A DNA stretch of 64,000 nt. Origin: Butyrivibrio sp. Lineage in GTDB: Bacteria; Bacillota; Clostridia; Lachnospirales; Lachnospiraceae. Shown here one piece after another: positions 45,912 through 55,725 of the stretch (positions within the stretch are counted from its first letter, which is position 1; each line of letters starts with the position of its first letter). The translations under genes were made by a program, and so were the position numbers. The notes beneath the pieces were generated by a model. That model ran no database searches. It saw only the letters and a program-made list of their open reading frames with translations, and was not told the DNA's origin. The stretch spans positions 1 to 64,000 of the forward strand of contig JAFUYO010000053.1 in the NCBI GenBank assembly GCA_017470505.1, read 5' to 3'.

Positions 45912-47309
45912 TCATATAGCGGGATTTAGTTTCTTGACGATGATGTCCAGATTCTTGTTTAAATCCTCATCGTACACAATCATGCTCTTTATCTTGCTGA
46001 TTCCGCTCATGACGGTTGTGTGATCTTTTTTGCCGAGGAGTTTGCCGATCTCTTCGAGCGAAGCATCCGTGTATTCTCTGCACAGATACATGATGACCTG
46101 CCTTGGGAGTACGATCTCAGCGTTTCTCTTCTTGGATGTGATGTCCTCCTTCTTGGCTCCGTACTGTTCACAGACGGTATCCACAATCAGCTGTGGAGTA
46201 ATTATCTTGGACTTATCGGGGTAAATTAAGTCTTTCAGAGCTTCCATCGCATTCTCAAGTGTGATTTCCACATTTTTAAGTCTTGAGAAAGCGATTATCT
46301 TGGTGAGAGCTCCCTCGAGTTCCCTGATGTTGGACTTGATGTTGGTTGCGATGTAGTCCATGATGTCATCGCCGATGACTCTTCCGTAGTTCTCAGCATT
46401 TTTGCGAAGGATAGCGACCCTTGTCTCATAGTCGGGAGACTGGATATCAGCGATAAGTCCCATCTCGAACCTGGACCTTAACCTCTCCTCGAGGATTTCC
46501 ATATCCTTTGGCGGCTTATCGGATGATAATATGATCTGCTTGCCCGCCTGGTGAAGGGCGTTGAAGGTGTGGAAAAATTCCTCCTGAGTTCTGTCCTTTC
46601 CTATTATAAACTGCACATCGTCGATCATGAGGACATCCACAGTCCTGTATTTCTCACGGAGCTTCGACATGTTCTCGGCCTGATTGCTCCTGATGGTCTC
46701 GATAACCTCATTCGTGAAATCCTCAGATGTGACGTAGAGGACCTTCGCCTGAGGATTATGTTCTATTATATAGTGGCCTATCGAGTGCATGAGGTGCGTC
46801 TTGCCAAGTCCGGGACCTCCGTATAAAAAGAGCGGATTGTAGCTGCTACCGGGAGACTCGGCGACTGCAAGAGATGCCGAGTGAGCGAGGTTATTGTTGT
46901 TACCTACAACGAAGGTGTCAAAACGGTACTTCGGATTTAAGTTTGCCTGTTCCAACACAAGCCCGGTATTTACAGCATCTTCAGACATTTCTGCATCCTT
47001 ATCCGAAGCTGTTTCTTCATTATTAATAATATCTTTACTCAGGACGAAGTTGACCTCGACCATCCTGTTCAAAAACTCAGATATCTTAACCTTGAAGAAC
47101 TCTGCGTAGTGATTGGTTATATAGGTCTGTGTAAAAGAGTTATCGGACTTGATAACTATGGTGACTGTATTGTTATCAAAGCTGTGGACTGTAAGCGGCT
47201 CAACCCATGTAGTGTAGGATATGTCAGTTATTCCCGTCTCATTCTTGATCGTGTTCTTGATCGAGTCCCAGTTTTCTTTTAAGCTTTCGGTTATTTCATT
47301 TGATTCCAT
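45912..47309 (-). CDS. dnaA: Chromosomal replication initiator DnaA
   Basis: A 465-residue AAA+ initiator. Domain I lies at about 1-80 with a polar linker after it; the ATPase domain has Walker A GGPGLGKTH (164-172) and Walker B VLMIDDVQF; the C-terminal DNA-binding domain has the signature KDHTTVMSGI. The start is set at ATG 47309: the predicted promoter (47379-47351) would leave a leader of only about 10 bases for the other in-frame ATG at 47333, and a GGGGAA site lies before 47309. DnaA boxes flank the gene on both sides, so autoregulation is likely. Confidence 0.97.
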   Translation of the reverse strand: MESNEITESLKENWDSIKNTIKNETGITDISYTTWVEPLTVHSFDNNTVTIVIKSDNSFTQTYITNHYAEFFKVKISEFLNRMVEVNFVLSKDIINNEETASDKDAEMSEDAVNTGLVLEQANLNPKYRFDTFVVGNNNNLAHSASLAVAESPGSSYNPLFLYGGPGLGKTHLMHSIGHYIIEHNPQAKVLYVTSEDFTNEVIETIRSNQAENMSKLREKYRTVDVLMIDDVQFIIGKDRTQEEFFHTFNALHQAGKQIILSSDKPPKDMEILEERLRSRFEMGLIADIQSPDYETRVAILRKNAENYGRVIGDDIMDYIATNIKSNIRELEGALTKIIAFSRLKNVEITLENAMEALKDLIYPDKSKIITPQLIVDTVCEQYGAKKEDITSKKRNAEIVLPRQVIMYLCREYTDASLEEIGKLLGKKDHTTVMSGISKIKSMIVYDEDLNKNLDIIVKKLNPAI

Positions 47310-47350
47310 AAAAGTTTTCCCCAACAAAAACATATTTTTAGACTTTTCCT

Positions 47351-47379
47351 ATTGTATATTAAAAGGATTTAAATATCAA
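47351..47379 (-). promoter_or_regulatory. dnaA promoter
   Basis: On the minus strand TTGATA (47379-47374) and TACAAT (47356-47351) are separated by 17 bp. A DnaA box (47391-47399) lies just upstream of the -35, fitting feedback control by DnaA. Confidence 0.7.
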
Positions 47380-47390
47380 ATCAGTCAATT

Positions 47391-47603
47391 TGTGGATAAC
47401 TTTGTTTTTTCTGTGGATAAGTTAATTTTCTATTCACATCTTATCCACAAAATCAACATTTAGGTGTGGAAAAAAATCTTTAGCACTAAATGTTGAAATC
47501 TCTTTTCACAAAATTTGTTGAAAACTATTTTGGTTAAAAAAAGCTTGGAAATGGCTTGACCAAGCTATTTTTATGACTTATAATGATAAAGATTTTTTCC
47601 ACA
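47391..47603. other. oriC: DnaA-box cluster upstream of dnaA (oriC part)
   Basis: Perfect 9-mers are TGTGGATAA at 47391-47399 and 47412-47420 and TTATCCACA at 47441-47449. One-mismatch boxes are TGTGGAAAA (47465-47473) and TTTTCCACA (47595-47603). The spacer between dnaA and rpmH is non-coding and AT-rich. The last box lies just past the rpmH -10, where bound DnaA could repress it. This is the second half of a bipartite origin. Confidence 0.88.
47556..47584 (+). promoter_or_regulatory. rpmH-rnpA promoter
   Basis: TTGACC (47556-47561) and TATAAT (47579-47584) with a 17-bp spacer. It predicts a leader of about 85 bases that contains a DnaA-box-like sequence. Confidence 0.85.
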
Positions 47604-47673
47604 CAGTTTGTGTAGTTGACAATTTTGAGAATAATTTCTCATTGCATTTCATTAAAGAAGGAGGTGTTTACTT

Positions 47674-47808
47674 ATGAAGATGACATTCCAGCCTCATAAG
47701 CTCCAGAGGAAGAGAGTTCACGGCTTCAGAGCGAGAATGGCTACAAAGGGCGGCAGAAAAGTGCTCGCAGCAAGAAGAGCAAAAGGAAGAAAGAGATTAT
47801 CAGCTTGA
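47674..47808 (+). CDS. rpmH: 50S ribosomal protein L34
   Basis: A 44-residue, strongly basic ribosomal protein. It begins [18 protein letters not shown] and contains [18 protein letters not shown], the standard L34 sequence. AGAAGGAGGTG precedes the ATG. It is complete and opens the rpmH-rnpA-yidD-yidC-jag operon that diverges from dnaA, the classic origin arrangement. Confidence 0.98.
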   Translation: MKMTFQPHKLQRKRVHGFRARMATKGGRKVLAARRAKGRKRLSA

Positions 47809-47869
47809 GTTTAAAGGTCACATAAACAGATGTGGCCTTTTTTCATCTGTCTGATAAAGGAAGATCGAT

Positions 47870-48220
47870 ATGCTTTTTTCAGATTCAATGAAAAAGACAA
47901 GACAGTTCCAGAACGTTTACAAGAACGGCAAAAGTTGTGCTGATAAGTTTGTTGTTATGTATGTGTGGAAAAACGGCACTTCTTCTAATAGCATTGGAAT
48001 TTCTTGCAGCAAAAAAATTGGGAACAGTGTTGTAAGGCACAGATTTGCAAGACTGGTCCGGGAAGCTTACCGGTTACATGAAGATATGTTCAATAGTGGT
48101 TTGGACATAGTAATCGTTGCCAGAGCCTGTGCGATTGATGCAACCTTCCATGATATTGAGAGGTCACTCATCAGCCTGGCAGGGAAGGCCCGCATAATAC
48201 AAGATGGCGGTGAAAAATGA
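47870..48220 (+). CDS. rnpA: Ribonuclease P protein component
   Basis: A 116-residue basic protein that assists the RNase P RNA in cutting 5' leaders from pre-tRNAs. The RNA-binding motif region reads [20 protein letters not shown], followed by EAYRLHEDM. His replaces the Asn often found in the central RNR motif. The gene lies 61 bp after rpmH and overlaps yidD by 4 bp (ATGA). Confidence 0.96.
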   Translation: MLFSDSMKKTRQFQNVYKNGKSCADKFVVMYVWKNGTSSNSIGISCSKKIGNSVVRHRFARLVREAYRLHEDMFNSGLDIVIVARACAIDATFHDIERSLISLAGKARIIQDGGEK

Positions 48221-48426
48221 AACACGTACTTATCTTTTTAATTAGGCTTTACAGAAAGTACATCTCTCCATTAAAGAGAACAAAATGTCCATACATACCG
48301 ACCTGTTCACAGTATGGACTACAGGCAATAGAAAAATACGGAGCAATAAAAGGGGGACTTCTTGCCGCATGGCGGATACTCAGGTGTAATCCTTTTTCCA
48401 GCGGCGGATATGATCCTGTTCCGTAA
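48217..48426 (+). CDS. yidD: Membrane protein insertion efficiency factor YidD
   Basis: A 69-residue protein with an N-terminal amphipathic segment and the conserved core [19 protein letters not shown] followed by [17 protein letters not shown]. It carries three conserved Cys residues and sits at the inner face of the membrane, aiding YidC-dependent insertion. It overlaps rnpA and precedes yidC by 23 bp. Confidence 0.96.
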   Translation: MKHVLIFLIRLYRKYISPLKRTKCPYIPTCSQYGLQAIEKYGAIKGGLLAAWRILRCNPFSSGGYDPVP

Positions 48427-48449
48427 TTCAAAATCAGAGGAGGTTTGTT

Positions 48450-49757
48450 TTGACGGGAGTGCTACTTACCCAGTACAGCGGTAAAATCGTCGGTCCTGTA
48501 GCATGGCTACTAGGGCACCTGATGAACGGCATCTTCAATGTTCTGAATTCCATAGGACTTCCGAACATAGGTCTTGCCATCATCATCTTTACAATTGTTA
48601 TTTATTTATGTCTCTTACCTTTGACATACAAACAGCAGAAGTTTTCCAAGCTTCAGAGCAAGATGAGTCCTGAGCTCAAGGCAATTCAGGACAAGTACAA
48701 GGGCAAAAAGGACAACGACTCCATGCTGGCAATGCAGGAGGAGACCAAAGAGGTGTATGCCAAATACGGCGTATCCCAGACGGGGAGCTGTCTGCAGCTC
48801 ATCATCCAGATGCCCATCCTCTTTGCTCTTTACAGGGTTATCTATTCAATTCCTGCTTACGTTACAACAGTTAAAAATGCTTTTTCACCGCTTGTTGATG
48901 AACTCATGGAGACAAGCGGAGGTTCAGAGTTTCTGCAGACTCTCTCAAGCGCTTCTCAGTACAAAGGTCAGTTTACAAATGCATCTTTTACTTCAGGTGA
49001 TTCCGAGTATATCAGGAATACTTTTATAGATGTCCTGAACAGAGCATCAACACCTGATTGGAACAGCTTAATAGCGCAGTTTCCTGATCTGTCAACGTCC
49101 ATCGAGAACACACATAATCTTCTTAACAGATTTAACTTTTTTCTTGGTCTCAACATCGGCGATACTCCGATGTATATGATCAGGACAGCTTTTTCAGACA
49201 GGAATTTCATAATGCTCTTTGCAGGTGTTATCGTTCCTGTCCTTGCAGCTCTTACGCAGTGGATCAACGTCAAGCTCATGCCGCAGCCTTCGCAGGATGC
49301 CAAGATCGATCCCAATGATCCGTCAGCACAGATGCAGCAGTCCATGAAGACCATGAATCTCATGATGCCTCTCATGTCTGCTTTCTTCTGCCTTAGTCTC
49401 CCCGCAGGTATGGGAATTTACTGGATCGCAGGTGCTGTCATCAGATCAATCCAGCAGGTTGTCATCAACAAGCACATCGACAAGATCGACATCGATGCGG
49501 AGATTGCCAGGAACACAGCCAAATACAAGGAGAAGATGGATAAGAACAAGTCAGTTCAGCAGATGAACAGATATGCCAATCTTTCCACCAGAAACAATTC
49601 TCTTTCAGCTGCTTCCAAGAGTGCTGTAAATGAAGCAGAGAAGGAAGAGAGCTTAAAGAAGGTAAGCGAGATTTATAACGGCAAGGAGATTCGCAAGGAT
49701 TCACTTCTTGCCAAGGCCAACATGGTCAAGGAATTCAACGAGAAAAACAATAAATAA
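48450..49757 (+). CDS. yidC: YidC/Oxa1 family membrane protein insertase
   Basis: A 435-residue insertase with about five transmembrane helices. The conserved membrane core contains LGLAIIIFTIVIYLCLLPLT-like hydrophobic helices, then the cytoplasmic hairpin around SKLQSKMSPELKAIQDKY, and later IQMPILFALYRVIY. A charged, coiled C-terminal tail of about 100 residues follows and may bind ribosomes. It starts with TTG, 6 bp after AGGAGG. An extracellular loop of about 100 residues between helices is longer than usual for Gram-positive YidC. Neighbours are yidD and jag. Confidence 0.95.
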   Translation: MTGVLLTQYSGKIVGPVAWLLGHLMNGIFNVLNSIGLPNIGLAIIIFTIVIYLCLLPLTYKQQKFSKLQSKMSPELKAIQDKYKGKKDNDSMLAMQEETKEVYAKYGVSQTGSCLQLIIQMPILFALYRVIYSIPAYVTTVKNAFSPLVDELMETSGGSEFLQTLSSASQYKGQFTNASFTSGDSEYIRNTFIDVLNRASTPDWNSLIAQFPDLSTSIENTHNLLNRFNFFLGLNIGDTPMYMIRTAFSDRNFIMLFAGVIVPVLAALTQWINVKLMPQPSQDAKIDPNDPSAQMQQSMKTMNLMMPLMSAFFCLSLPAGMGIYWIAGAVIRSIQQVVINKHIDKIDIDAEIARNTAKYKEKMDKNKSVQQMNRYANLSTRNNSLSAASKSAVNEAEKEESLKKVSEIYNGKEIRKDSLLAKANMVKEFNEKNNK

Positions 49758-49779
49758 TATGTAGTGGAGGTTTATTTGC

Positions 49780-50661
49780 ATGGAGTATAGAGAGTTTACC
49801 GCAAAAAATGTGGATGATGCCATAACAGAGGCTTGTGAAACTCTTATGGTCACAAGCGACAGACTTGATTACGAAGTTATTTCACAGGGTTCGGCAGGAT
49901 TTCTTGGCATTGCTTCAAGACCTGCAATCATCAAGGCCAGGATCAGGGAGGAGAAGCCTGTTGAGGAGGTAGTTGAGAAACCTGCAGTTGCAGTCCCGGA
50001 AGTTAAGAGCCCTGTTAAGTCAGAGGATAATTCTGATCACAAGAATGAAGCAGGTTCTTATTCAAAGCCTGAGGTCAAAAAGGAAAACAAGAAAGACTCT
50101 TCCGGAAAACAGGCAAAGACATATGACCATGCAGCTGTGAGCCAGGATTCATCCAAGGGTCAGCCCGAAGCTAAGGAAACTAAGAAGGTATCAAATGTCA
50201 ACGGGGATGAACTTGTCACAAAAGCAAATGCATTTTTGAAGGACGTATTCGGAGCGATGAATATGGAGGTTAACCTTAACACCAGGTTCAACGCAGATGA
50301 CAATGTCCTGGATGTTGAGCTCTCAGGAGATGAGATGGGAGTTCTCATCGGCAAGAGAGGACAGACACTTGATTCACTTCAGTACCTTATTTCACTCGTA
50401 GTCAACAGGGACACAGAGGATTACATCCACGTCAAGGTCGACACAGAGAACTACCGCGAGAGAAGAAAGGCAACACTTGAGAACCTCGCCAAGAACATCG
50501 GAGTCAAGGTCAAGAAGACAAGACAGGCTGTAGCACTTGAGCCCATGAACCCTTATGAGAGAAGGATCATACACTCAGCGCTTCAGAACGACAGATATGT
50601 TACAACACACAGTGAAGGCGACGAGCCCTTCCGCAGGGTGGTTGTGACGCTCAAAAAATAA
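49780..50661 (+). CDS. jag: RNA-binding protein Jag/KhpB
   Basis: A 293-residue protein with a Jag_N domain (about 1-52, containing SQGSAGFLGIASRPAIIK), a polar Lys/Glu/Ser-rich linker (about 53-145), a KH domain (about 148-222, with VLIGKRGQTLDSLQYLI) and an R3H domain (about 225-290, with MNPYERRIIHSAL). Jag/KhpB binds many mRNAs and sRNAs and affects cell elongation and division in related bacteria. GTGGAGG precedes the ATG. It closes the rpmH operon, and a hairpin follows. Confidence 0.95.
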   Translation: MEYREFTAKNVDDAITEACETLMVTSDRLDYEVISQGSAGFLGIASRPAIIKARIREEKPVEEVVEKPAVAVPEVKSPVKSEDNSDHKNEAGSYSKPEVKKENKKDSSGKQAKTYDHAAVSQDSSKGQPEAKETKKVSNVNGDELVTKANAFLKDVFGAMNMEVNLNTRFNADDNVLDVELSGDEMGVLIGKRGQTLDSLQYLISLVVNRDTEDYIHVKVDTENYRERRKATLENLAKNIGVKVKKTRQAVALEPMNPYERRIIHSALQNDRYVTTHSEGDEPFRRVVVTLKK

Positions 50662-50686
50662 AAAAACCGGGTATTGGTGAAGGTAC

Positions 50687-50737
50687 GGTGGGCCCAGAGA
50701 CAAAATGCACAAATTTTGTCTCTGTGCCCACCTGCTT
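50687..50737 (+). terminator. Hairpin between jag and mnmE
   Basis: A 20-bp stem with one mismatch (50687-50706 with 50713-50732, starting GGTGGGCCCAGAGAC) and a 6-base loop, followed by TGCTTTTA. The U-run is weak, so partial termination is likely before mnmE, which begins 84 bp later. Confidence 0.7.
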
Positions 50738-50820
50738 TTATCATGCGAATGCTGTTTTGATCAGGAGGATATAAGGGTTATTCTTCTGATTTTATATGTT
50801 ATAGAGAAAGAGAAAATCAG

Positions 50821-52242
50821 ATGTTGAATGATTTCAGTGATGATACAATTTGTGCGATTGCCACTGCCATGAGTGATGCCGGGATTGGGATAATTAGGGT
50901 CAGTGGTAGAGAGGCACTTAATATAGTTTCAAAGATTTATCTGTCGGCAAGGAAAGAAAAGAATCTTATTAGTCATGAGCCGAATACTATAAAGTTCGGA
51001 TATGTCTGTGACCCTGAAAATGATGATGAGATCATTGATGAAGTCATGGTTTCATATATGAAGGGACCGCACAGTTATACGAGAGAAGATGTGGTTGAGA
51101 TAAATTCCCATGGCGGAATGCTTGTCATGAACAGGATTCTGGAACTGCTACTAAAGGGAGGATCCCGGCTTGCGGAGCCGGGAGAGTTCACAAAGAGGGC
51201 ATTTCTAAATGGAAGGATTGACCTTGCAAAAGCAGAGGCAGTTATGGATATTATCTCTGCGCAGAATGATTTTGCGCTGGATTCATCTAGGAGGCAGCTT
51301 CAGGGAAGTATTTCTAATGAAGTTATTTCGCTCAGAAAAGAGATCCTCTATCAGATGGCTTTTATTGAGTCTGCTCTCGATGATCCTGAGAACTATGACC
51401 TCGACGGATACCCTGAAAAGGTAAGAGAGATTGTATATAAAGAAACCGGCAGGATTGAATCTCTTTTGCAGACTGCCGATGAGGGACTGATAAGGAAAGA
51501 CGGAATTAAAACTGTAATTGTCGGCCGCCCGAATGCAGGGAAGTCATCTCTTTTAAACGCGCTTTCCGGAAATGAGAGAGCAATAGTTACTGACATCGCG
51601 GGTACGACAAGAGATGTCATCGAGGAAACAGTCAGGCTCGGAGATATTGTTCTTCATCTCATTGACACTGCAGGTATCAGAGCGACCGATGATGTCATTG
51701 AAAAGATTGGAGTTTACAGGGCAAAAGAAAAAATTGAAGAGGCGCAGCTATGCCTCTATATCCTTGATTCAACCTCTGATGTAAATGAAGAGGACAGAGA
51801 AATCCTGAATCTCTGCAGAGGGAAAAAGACAATCATTATCCTCAACAAGAATGACCTGAAAGATGATATTAAGATATCAGGTGATATCCTTCCTATGATG
51901 TTTTCAGAAGAGTTGGACGTAAGTTTTCCTGTTATCAGTATTTCTCTTTTGAAGGGAGAGGGTCTCGATGATCTGAAACAGAAAATATCTGATCTTTTCC
52001 TCGGTGGGGAGCTTGTTCCAAAGCAGGAAGTCTATATCACGAACATAAGGCACAAGGAGCTTCTGTCTAAAGCATGCGAGAGCTTGAAGCTTGTCCTTAA
52101 GAGCATTGAGGATGGGATGAGCGAAGATTTTTATACAGTTGACCTTACAAATGCTTATACCTTTTTGGGTGAGATAATCGGTGAAGAAGTTGGAGATGAT
52201 CTGGTTGAAGAGATCTTCTCCAAATTCTGTATGGGAAAATAA
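50821..52242 (+). CDS. mnmE: tRNA uridine-5-carboxymethylaminomethyl synthesis GTPase MnmE
   Basis: A 473-residue GTPase that with MnmG modifies the wobble uridine of certain tRNAs. The N-terminal folate-binding domain includes [12 protein letters not shown]; the G domain has GRPNAGKSS (235-243), GTTRD (261-265), DTAG and NKND; the C-terminal motif FCMGK carries the catalytic Cys. Only one base separates its stop from mnmG. The ribosome site before the ATG is weak (GAGAAAGAG). Confidence 0.97.
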   Translation: MLNDFSDDTICAIATAMSDAGIGIIRVSGREALNIVSKIYLSARKEKNLISHEPNTIKFGYVCDPENDDEIIDEVMVSYMKGPHSYTREDVVEINSHGGMLVMNRILELLLKGGSRLAEPGEFTKRAFLNGRIDLAKAEAVMDIISAQNDFALDSSRRQLQGSISNEVISLRKEILYQMAFIESALDDPENYDLDGYPEKVREIVYKETGRIESLLQTADEGLIRKDGIKTVIVGRPNAGKSSLLNALSGNERAIVTDIAGTTRDVIEETVRLGDIVLHLIDTAGIRATDDVIEKIGVYRAKEKIEEAQLCLYILDSTSDVNEEDREILNLCRGKKTIIILNKNDLKDDIKISGDILPMMFSEELDVSFPVISISLLKGEGLDDLKQKISDLFLGGELVPKQEVYITNIRHKELLSKACESLKLVLKSIEDGMSEDFYTVDLTNAYTFLGEIIGEEVGDDLVEEIFSKFCMGK

Positions 52243-52243
52243 T

Positions 52244-54163
52244 ATGAGTGATTTTAGAGAAAAAACAGATGTAGTTGTTGTCGGGGCAGGTCACGCAGGG
52301 TGTGAAGCTGCGCTTGCCGCCGCAAAGAACGGGCTTTCAACAATTATATTTACTATGAGTGCGGACAACATAGCGTTCATGCCCTGTAATCCGCACATTG
52401 GTGGATCTTCGAAGGGACATCTTGTAAGAGAGATTGATGCGCTCGGCGGGATGATGGGGAAGGTCATCGACAAAACTTTCCTTCAGTCCAAGATGCTAAA
52501 CACCTCAAAAGGTCCTGCTGTCCATTCTCTCAGGTGCCAGGCCGACAAGATGGAATACTCCAAAGAGATGCGTAGAGTTTTAGAGAAGCAGGATAATCTC
52601 ACCATCAAACAGGCTGAGGTCAGCGAAATTCTTTTTGACGATGTCGATGATTGCCTTGCGGCTGAAGGGTACAAGAGGAAAGTCTGTGGTGTTAAAATAA
52701 CATCTGGTATTATATATGAGGCTAAAGCCGTTATTCTCTGCACCGGAACTTACTTAAAGAGCAGATGCCTCACCGGAGAGTCGATAACCTACAGCGGGCC
52801 CAATGGTCTTTTGCCTTCTAATAATCTCTCAGTGTCCCTGGTCGATTCCGGGATTGAACTCAGGCGTTTCAAGACAGGGACACCTGCGAGGATGGATGGT
52901 AACAGCATTGACTTTTCCAAGATGAGTGAGCAGTTTGGTGACAACCCGATAATCCCGTTTTCTTTTGACACAGATCCTGAGTCTATCCAGAAAAAACAGG
53001 TCTCATGTTATCTGACTTATACAAATGAAAGGACGCATGAGATAATCAGAAACAATATTCACAGGTCGCCCATTTATGCCGGTGTCATTGAAGGTGTCGG
53101 CCCGAGGTACTGCCCCTCGATTGAGGACAAGGTCGTGAAGTTCCCCGATCACACAAGGCACCAGGTTTTCGTTGAGCCCGAGGGGACGTACACAAACGAG
53201 ATGTATATAGATGGTATGTCATCGTCACTTCCTGAGGATGTTCAGATTCAGATGTACAGGACAGTTCCCGGGCTCGAAAACTGCAGGATAGTTAAGGCTG
53301 CCTATGCAATCGAGTACGACTGCCTCTGTCCCGGACAGCTGCGGCCTACTCTGGAGATCAAGCATCTGCGCGGACTTTTTTCGGCGGGGCAGTTCAATGG
53401 GAGCAGCGGATATGAGGAAGCTGCAGCCCAGGGTCTTTATGCCGGAATCAATGCGACCAACCAGATTCTGGGAAAAGAGTATATGACTATCGACAGGTCT
53501 GAGGGCTATATAGGAGTCCTCATCGATGACCTTGTCACAAAAGAAAATCTCGAGCCCTACAGGATGATGACTTCGCGCGCTGAGTACAGGCTGCTCTTAA
53601 GACAGGACAACGCTGATATAAGACTTAGGGCAAAAGGCTATGAAGCCGGACTAATTAATAAAGAGCAGTATGAACATGTGCTTGAAAAAATAGAATTAAT
53701 CAATCGTGAGATTGAGAGACTAAAGAATACTACCGTAGGAGCAAGTGCTGAGATTCAGAAATTTATGGAGGAGCATGGAAGTGCGCCTCTAAAGACAGCG
53801 ACCTCTCTTGCTGAACTCATATGCAGACCTGAGCTTTCTTATTGGGGTATTATGGAACTTGATCCTGAGAGAAGACTCCTTCCGTATGATGTGATTGAAC
53901 AGGTTGAGATATCAATCCGCTACGAGGGTTACATCAAGAGACAGGAGCGACAGGTTGAGCAGTTCAAGAAGCTTGAGAAGAAACTGATTCCAGCTGACAT
54001 TGATTACAATGATGTGGGGAGTCTCAGAATAGAAGCAAGGCAGAAGCTTGAGAAGTTCCGCCCCGTCAATATAGGTCAGGCCTCAAGAATCGGCGGAGTC
54101 AATCCGGCTGATATCTCGGTTCTGATAATATATCTGGACTCACTCAAATATAGGAATGACTGA
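52244..54163 (+). CDS. mnmG: tRNA uridine-5-carboxymethylaminomethyl synthesis enzyme MnmG
   Basis: A 639-residue FAD enzyme, partner of MnmE. The Rossmann motif [17 protein letters not shown] (14-30) is followed by [20 protein letters not shown] and the signature [12 protein letters not shown], and later [16 protein letters not shown]. The C-terminal helical domain binds MnmE and tRNA. The start is at ATG 52244, directly after the mnmE stop; an in-frame ATG at 52181 lies inside mnmE and has no ribosome site. The enzyme is full length. Confidence 0.97.
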   Translation: MSDFREKTDVVVVGAGHAGCEAALAAAKNGLSTIIFTMSADNIAFMPCNPHIGGSSKGHLVREIDALGGMMGKVIDKTFLQSKMLNTSKGPAVHSLRCQADKMEYSKEMRRVLEKQDNLTIKQAEVSEILFDDVDDCLAAEGYKRKVCGVKITSGIIYEAKAVILCTGTYLKSRCLTGESITYSGPNGLLPSNNLSVSLVDSGIELRRFKTGTPARMDGNSIDFSKMSEQFGDNPIIPFSFDTDPESIQKKQVSCYLTYTNERTHEIIRNNIHRSPIYAGVIEGVGPRYCPSIEDKVVKFPDHTRHQVFVEPEGTYTNEMYIDGMSSSLPEDVQIQMYRTVPGLENCRIVKAAYAIEYDCLCPGQLRPTLEIKHLRGLFSAGQFNGSSGYEEAAAQGLYAGINATNQILGKEYMTIDRSEGYIGVLIDDLVTKENLEPYRMMTSRAEYRLLLRQDNADIRLRAKGYEAGLINKEQYEHVLEKIELINREIERLKNTTVGASAEIQKFMEEHGSAPLKTATSLAELICRPELSYWGIMELDPERRLLPYDVIEQVEISIRYEGYIKRQERQVEQFKKLEKKLIPADIDYNDVGSLRIEARQKLEKFRPVNIGQASRIGGVNPADISVLIIYLDSLKYRND

Positions 54164-54224
54164 GGTTTTCTAAGTTTGCAAGATAAAGACCCGAGAATCA
54201 ATCTCTGTAATTCTGGTACTGTAC

Positions 54225-54253
54225 TAAGGAACTGTAGCGAAATAACTTGAACA
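54225..54253 (+). repeat. Copy of the TAAGG-M-ACTGTA dispersed repeat
   Basis: The 29 bases starting TAAGGAACTGTAGCG are identical to the complement of 111-139, some 54 kb away. Related copies lie at 30511-30581 and 44446-44468. Here it is a single arm in the mnmG-rsmG spacer with no palindromic partner visible. Confidence 0.75.
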
Positions 54254-54293
54254 GCTTTGTTAGAGTAGGGAAATCGTAGTTAGAGGAATGGAT

Positions 54294-55031
54294 ATGAGAG
54301 AAAAATATTCATATATGTTAAGTAGCCTGGAGTCGATGAATATAAAACTAAGTGGTCATAAGCTGAAGCAGTTCGATGATTTTTATAATATGCTGGTTGA
54401 GACGAACAAGGTCATGAACCTGACCGGGATTACTGAGTTTGATGAGGTGTGTAAACTTCACTTTGTCGACTCACTTTCTATTGCTAAGTATGTTGATATG
54501 TCAGGTAACCTTAAGGTGATTGATGTAGGAACCGGCGCCGGCTTTCCGGGAATTCCATTAAAGATTGCCTTTCCAAATCTAAATATTGTTCTTCTTGATT
54601 CTCTTAACAAGAGACTTAAGTTCCTTGATGAGGTAATTGAAAAGCTGGGTTTGAATGACGAAGGTTCTATTGAGACTTTACATGGAAGAGCTGAGGACTA
54701 CTCGATGCCAAAGGAAGGCTCCTTGCGTGAGAGTTTTGATCTTGCAGTCTCAAGAGCAGTCGCAAATATGTCAACACTATCAGAATTGTGCCTTCCCTAT
54801 GTAAAGGTCGGAGGACAGTTCATCGCTTACAAGAGTGAAAAGGCTTTGGAAGAATTAGAGCGTGCGAAAGGAGCAATTCATCTACTCGGTGGTAAGCTGG
54901 AATCCTGTGAGGAGTTTCTTCTCCCCGATACAGATGTAGGTCGAAGCCTCTGCTTCATATACAAGAGAGAACCTACCTCAAAAAAATATCCTCGCAAAGC
55001 AGGAACTCCTGCGAAGAAGCCACTCAAGTAA
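54294..55031 (+). CDS. rsmG: 16S rRNA (guanine-527-N7)-methyltransferase
   Basis: A 245-residue SAM-dependent methyltransferase acting on G527 of 16S rRNA; loss in other bacteria gives low-level streptomycin resistance. The SAM motif is VIDVGTGAGFPGIPL (75-89), preceded by MNLTGI and HFVDSL, with LLDSLNKRLKFLDEV and SRAVANMSTL following. A basic Lys/Pro tail ends the protein. The start is set at ATG 54294, 7 bp after GAGG; an ATG at 54288 is too close to that site. Confidence 0.96.
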   Translation: MREKYSYMLSSLESMNIKLSGHKLKQFDDFYNMLVETNKVMNLTGITEFDEVCKLHFVDSLSIAKYVDMSGNLKVIDVGTGAGFPGIPLKIAFPNLNIVLLDSLNKRLKFLDEVIEKLGLNDEGSIETLHGRAEDYSMPKEGSLRESFDLAVSRAVANMSTLSELCLPYVKVGGQFIAYKSEKALEELERAKGAIHLLGGKLESCEEFLLPDTDVGRSLCFIYKREPTSKKYPRKAGTPAKKPLK

Positions 55032-55148
55032 GCTGAATTTTTAAATTATACATGATGATTTGAACTTTTTATTCTGTCATCATCATACATTAGTAAATAG
55101 TTTGTTATCTTGAGTTACATACCACTATATTTAGATATTAAATTTGAA

Positions 55149-55164
55149 TGTTCCACGTGAAACA
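55149..55164. promoter_or_regulatory. parS: parS site 1
   Basis: TGTTCCACGTGAAACA, a perfect match to the bacterial parS consensus bound by ParB, which is encoded 1.9 kb downstream. It is the first of three sites within 103 bp. The surrounding spacer 55032-55452 is very AT-rich and holds no gene. Confidence 0.95.
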
Positions 55165-55198
55165 TTACAATTCAAATCTATCAAATAACACAAATAAT

Positions 55199-55214
55199 TG
55201 TTTCACGTGAAACA
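55199..55214. promoter_or_regulatory. parS: parS site 2
   Basis: TGTTTCACGTGAAACA, a perfect 16-bp palindrome and the strongest of the three ParB sites, 50 bp after site 1. Confidence 0.96.
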
Positions 55215-55235
55215 TTTTGCTACAAGATTTAGTAA

Positions 55236-55251
55236 AGTTTCACGTGAAACA
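55236..55251. promoter_or_regulatory. parS: parS site 3
   Basis: AGTTTCACGTGAAACA, one base off the palindromic consensus, 37 bp after site 2. The close spacing should favour ParB loading and condensin recruitment near the origin. Confidence 0.93.
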
Positions 55252-55452
55252 TTTCTTAATCATAATAAATTGTAGAACCCAGGAAAACAATTTAAACAAC
55301 AAGATGTAGTAATAATGAAATATATAGATTAAAAAATAGAATTTTGAAAATTGACAGGAAGGTAATATTTGATATATTTAAAGTATAAGGATTTATAATA
55401 TTAGTATTTATAATATGAATATTAAAAATCTAATCTTTGAAAGGAGTTAATC

Positions 55453-55725
55453 ATGGAGCATAATCCACTTTTATCTTTTGAAGATGGTCTGGAAGTAACA
55501 TATTCAGATTTAAAAAAACGTGATAATGGAAATGTGTTTATCACGATATATTTTGAAAAACCTAATTCAAAAGGTTTTTTCGATACAGCAAGTATAGACT
55601 TTCCTGGTTCAGATTTTAAAAATATAAAAGGATTTACTGAAGAGGATTTAAAAAAATTCAGGGAGTATGTAGATCGAAGTGGTCACACAGCTTTGGAATT
55701 TTCAAAGGAAGAAGCCTATGCCTAG
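55453..55725 (+). CDS. Small acidic protein, partner of a DUF4160-like gene
   Basis: A 90-residue acidic protein with no signal or membrane segment. I do not recognise a family with certainty; the arrangement resembles the DUF2442/DUF4160 two-gene units that are sometimes listed as toxin-antitoxin-like. AAAGGAG precedes the ATG. The last 8 bp overlap the next gene. Base composition is clearly more AT-rich than the flanking rsmG and parA, which together with its place inside the usually fixed rsmG-parA interval suggests insertion. Confidence 0.7.
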   Translation: MEHNPLLSFEDGLEVTYSDLKKRDNGNVFITIYFEKPNSKGFFDTASIDFPGSDFKNIKGFTEEDLKKFREYVDRSGHTALEFSKEEAYA

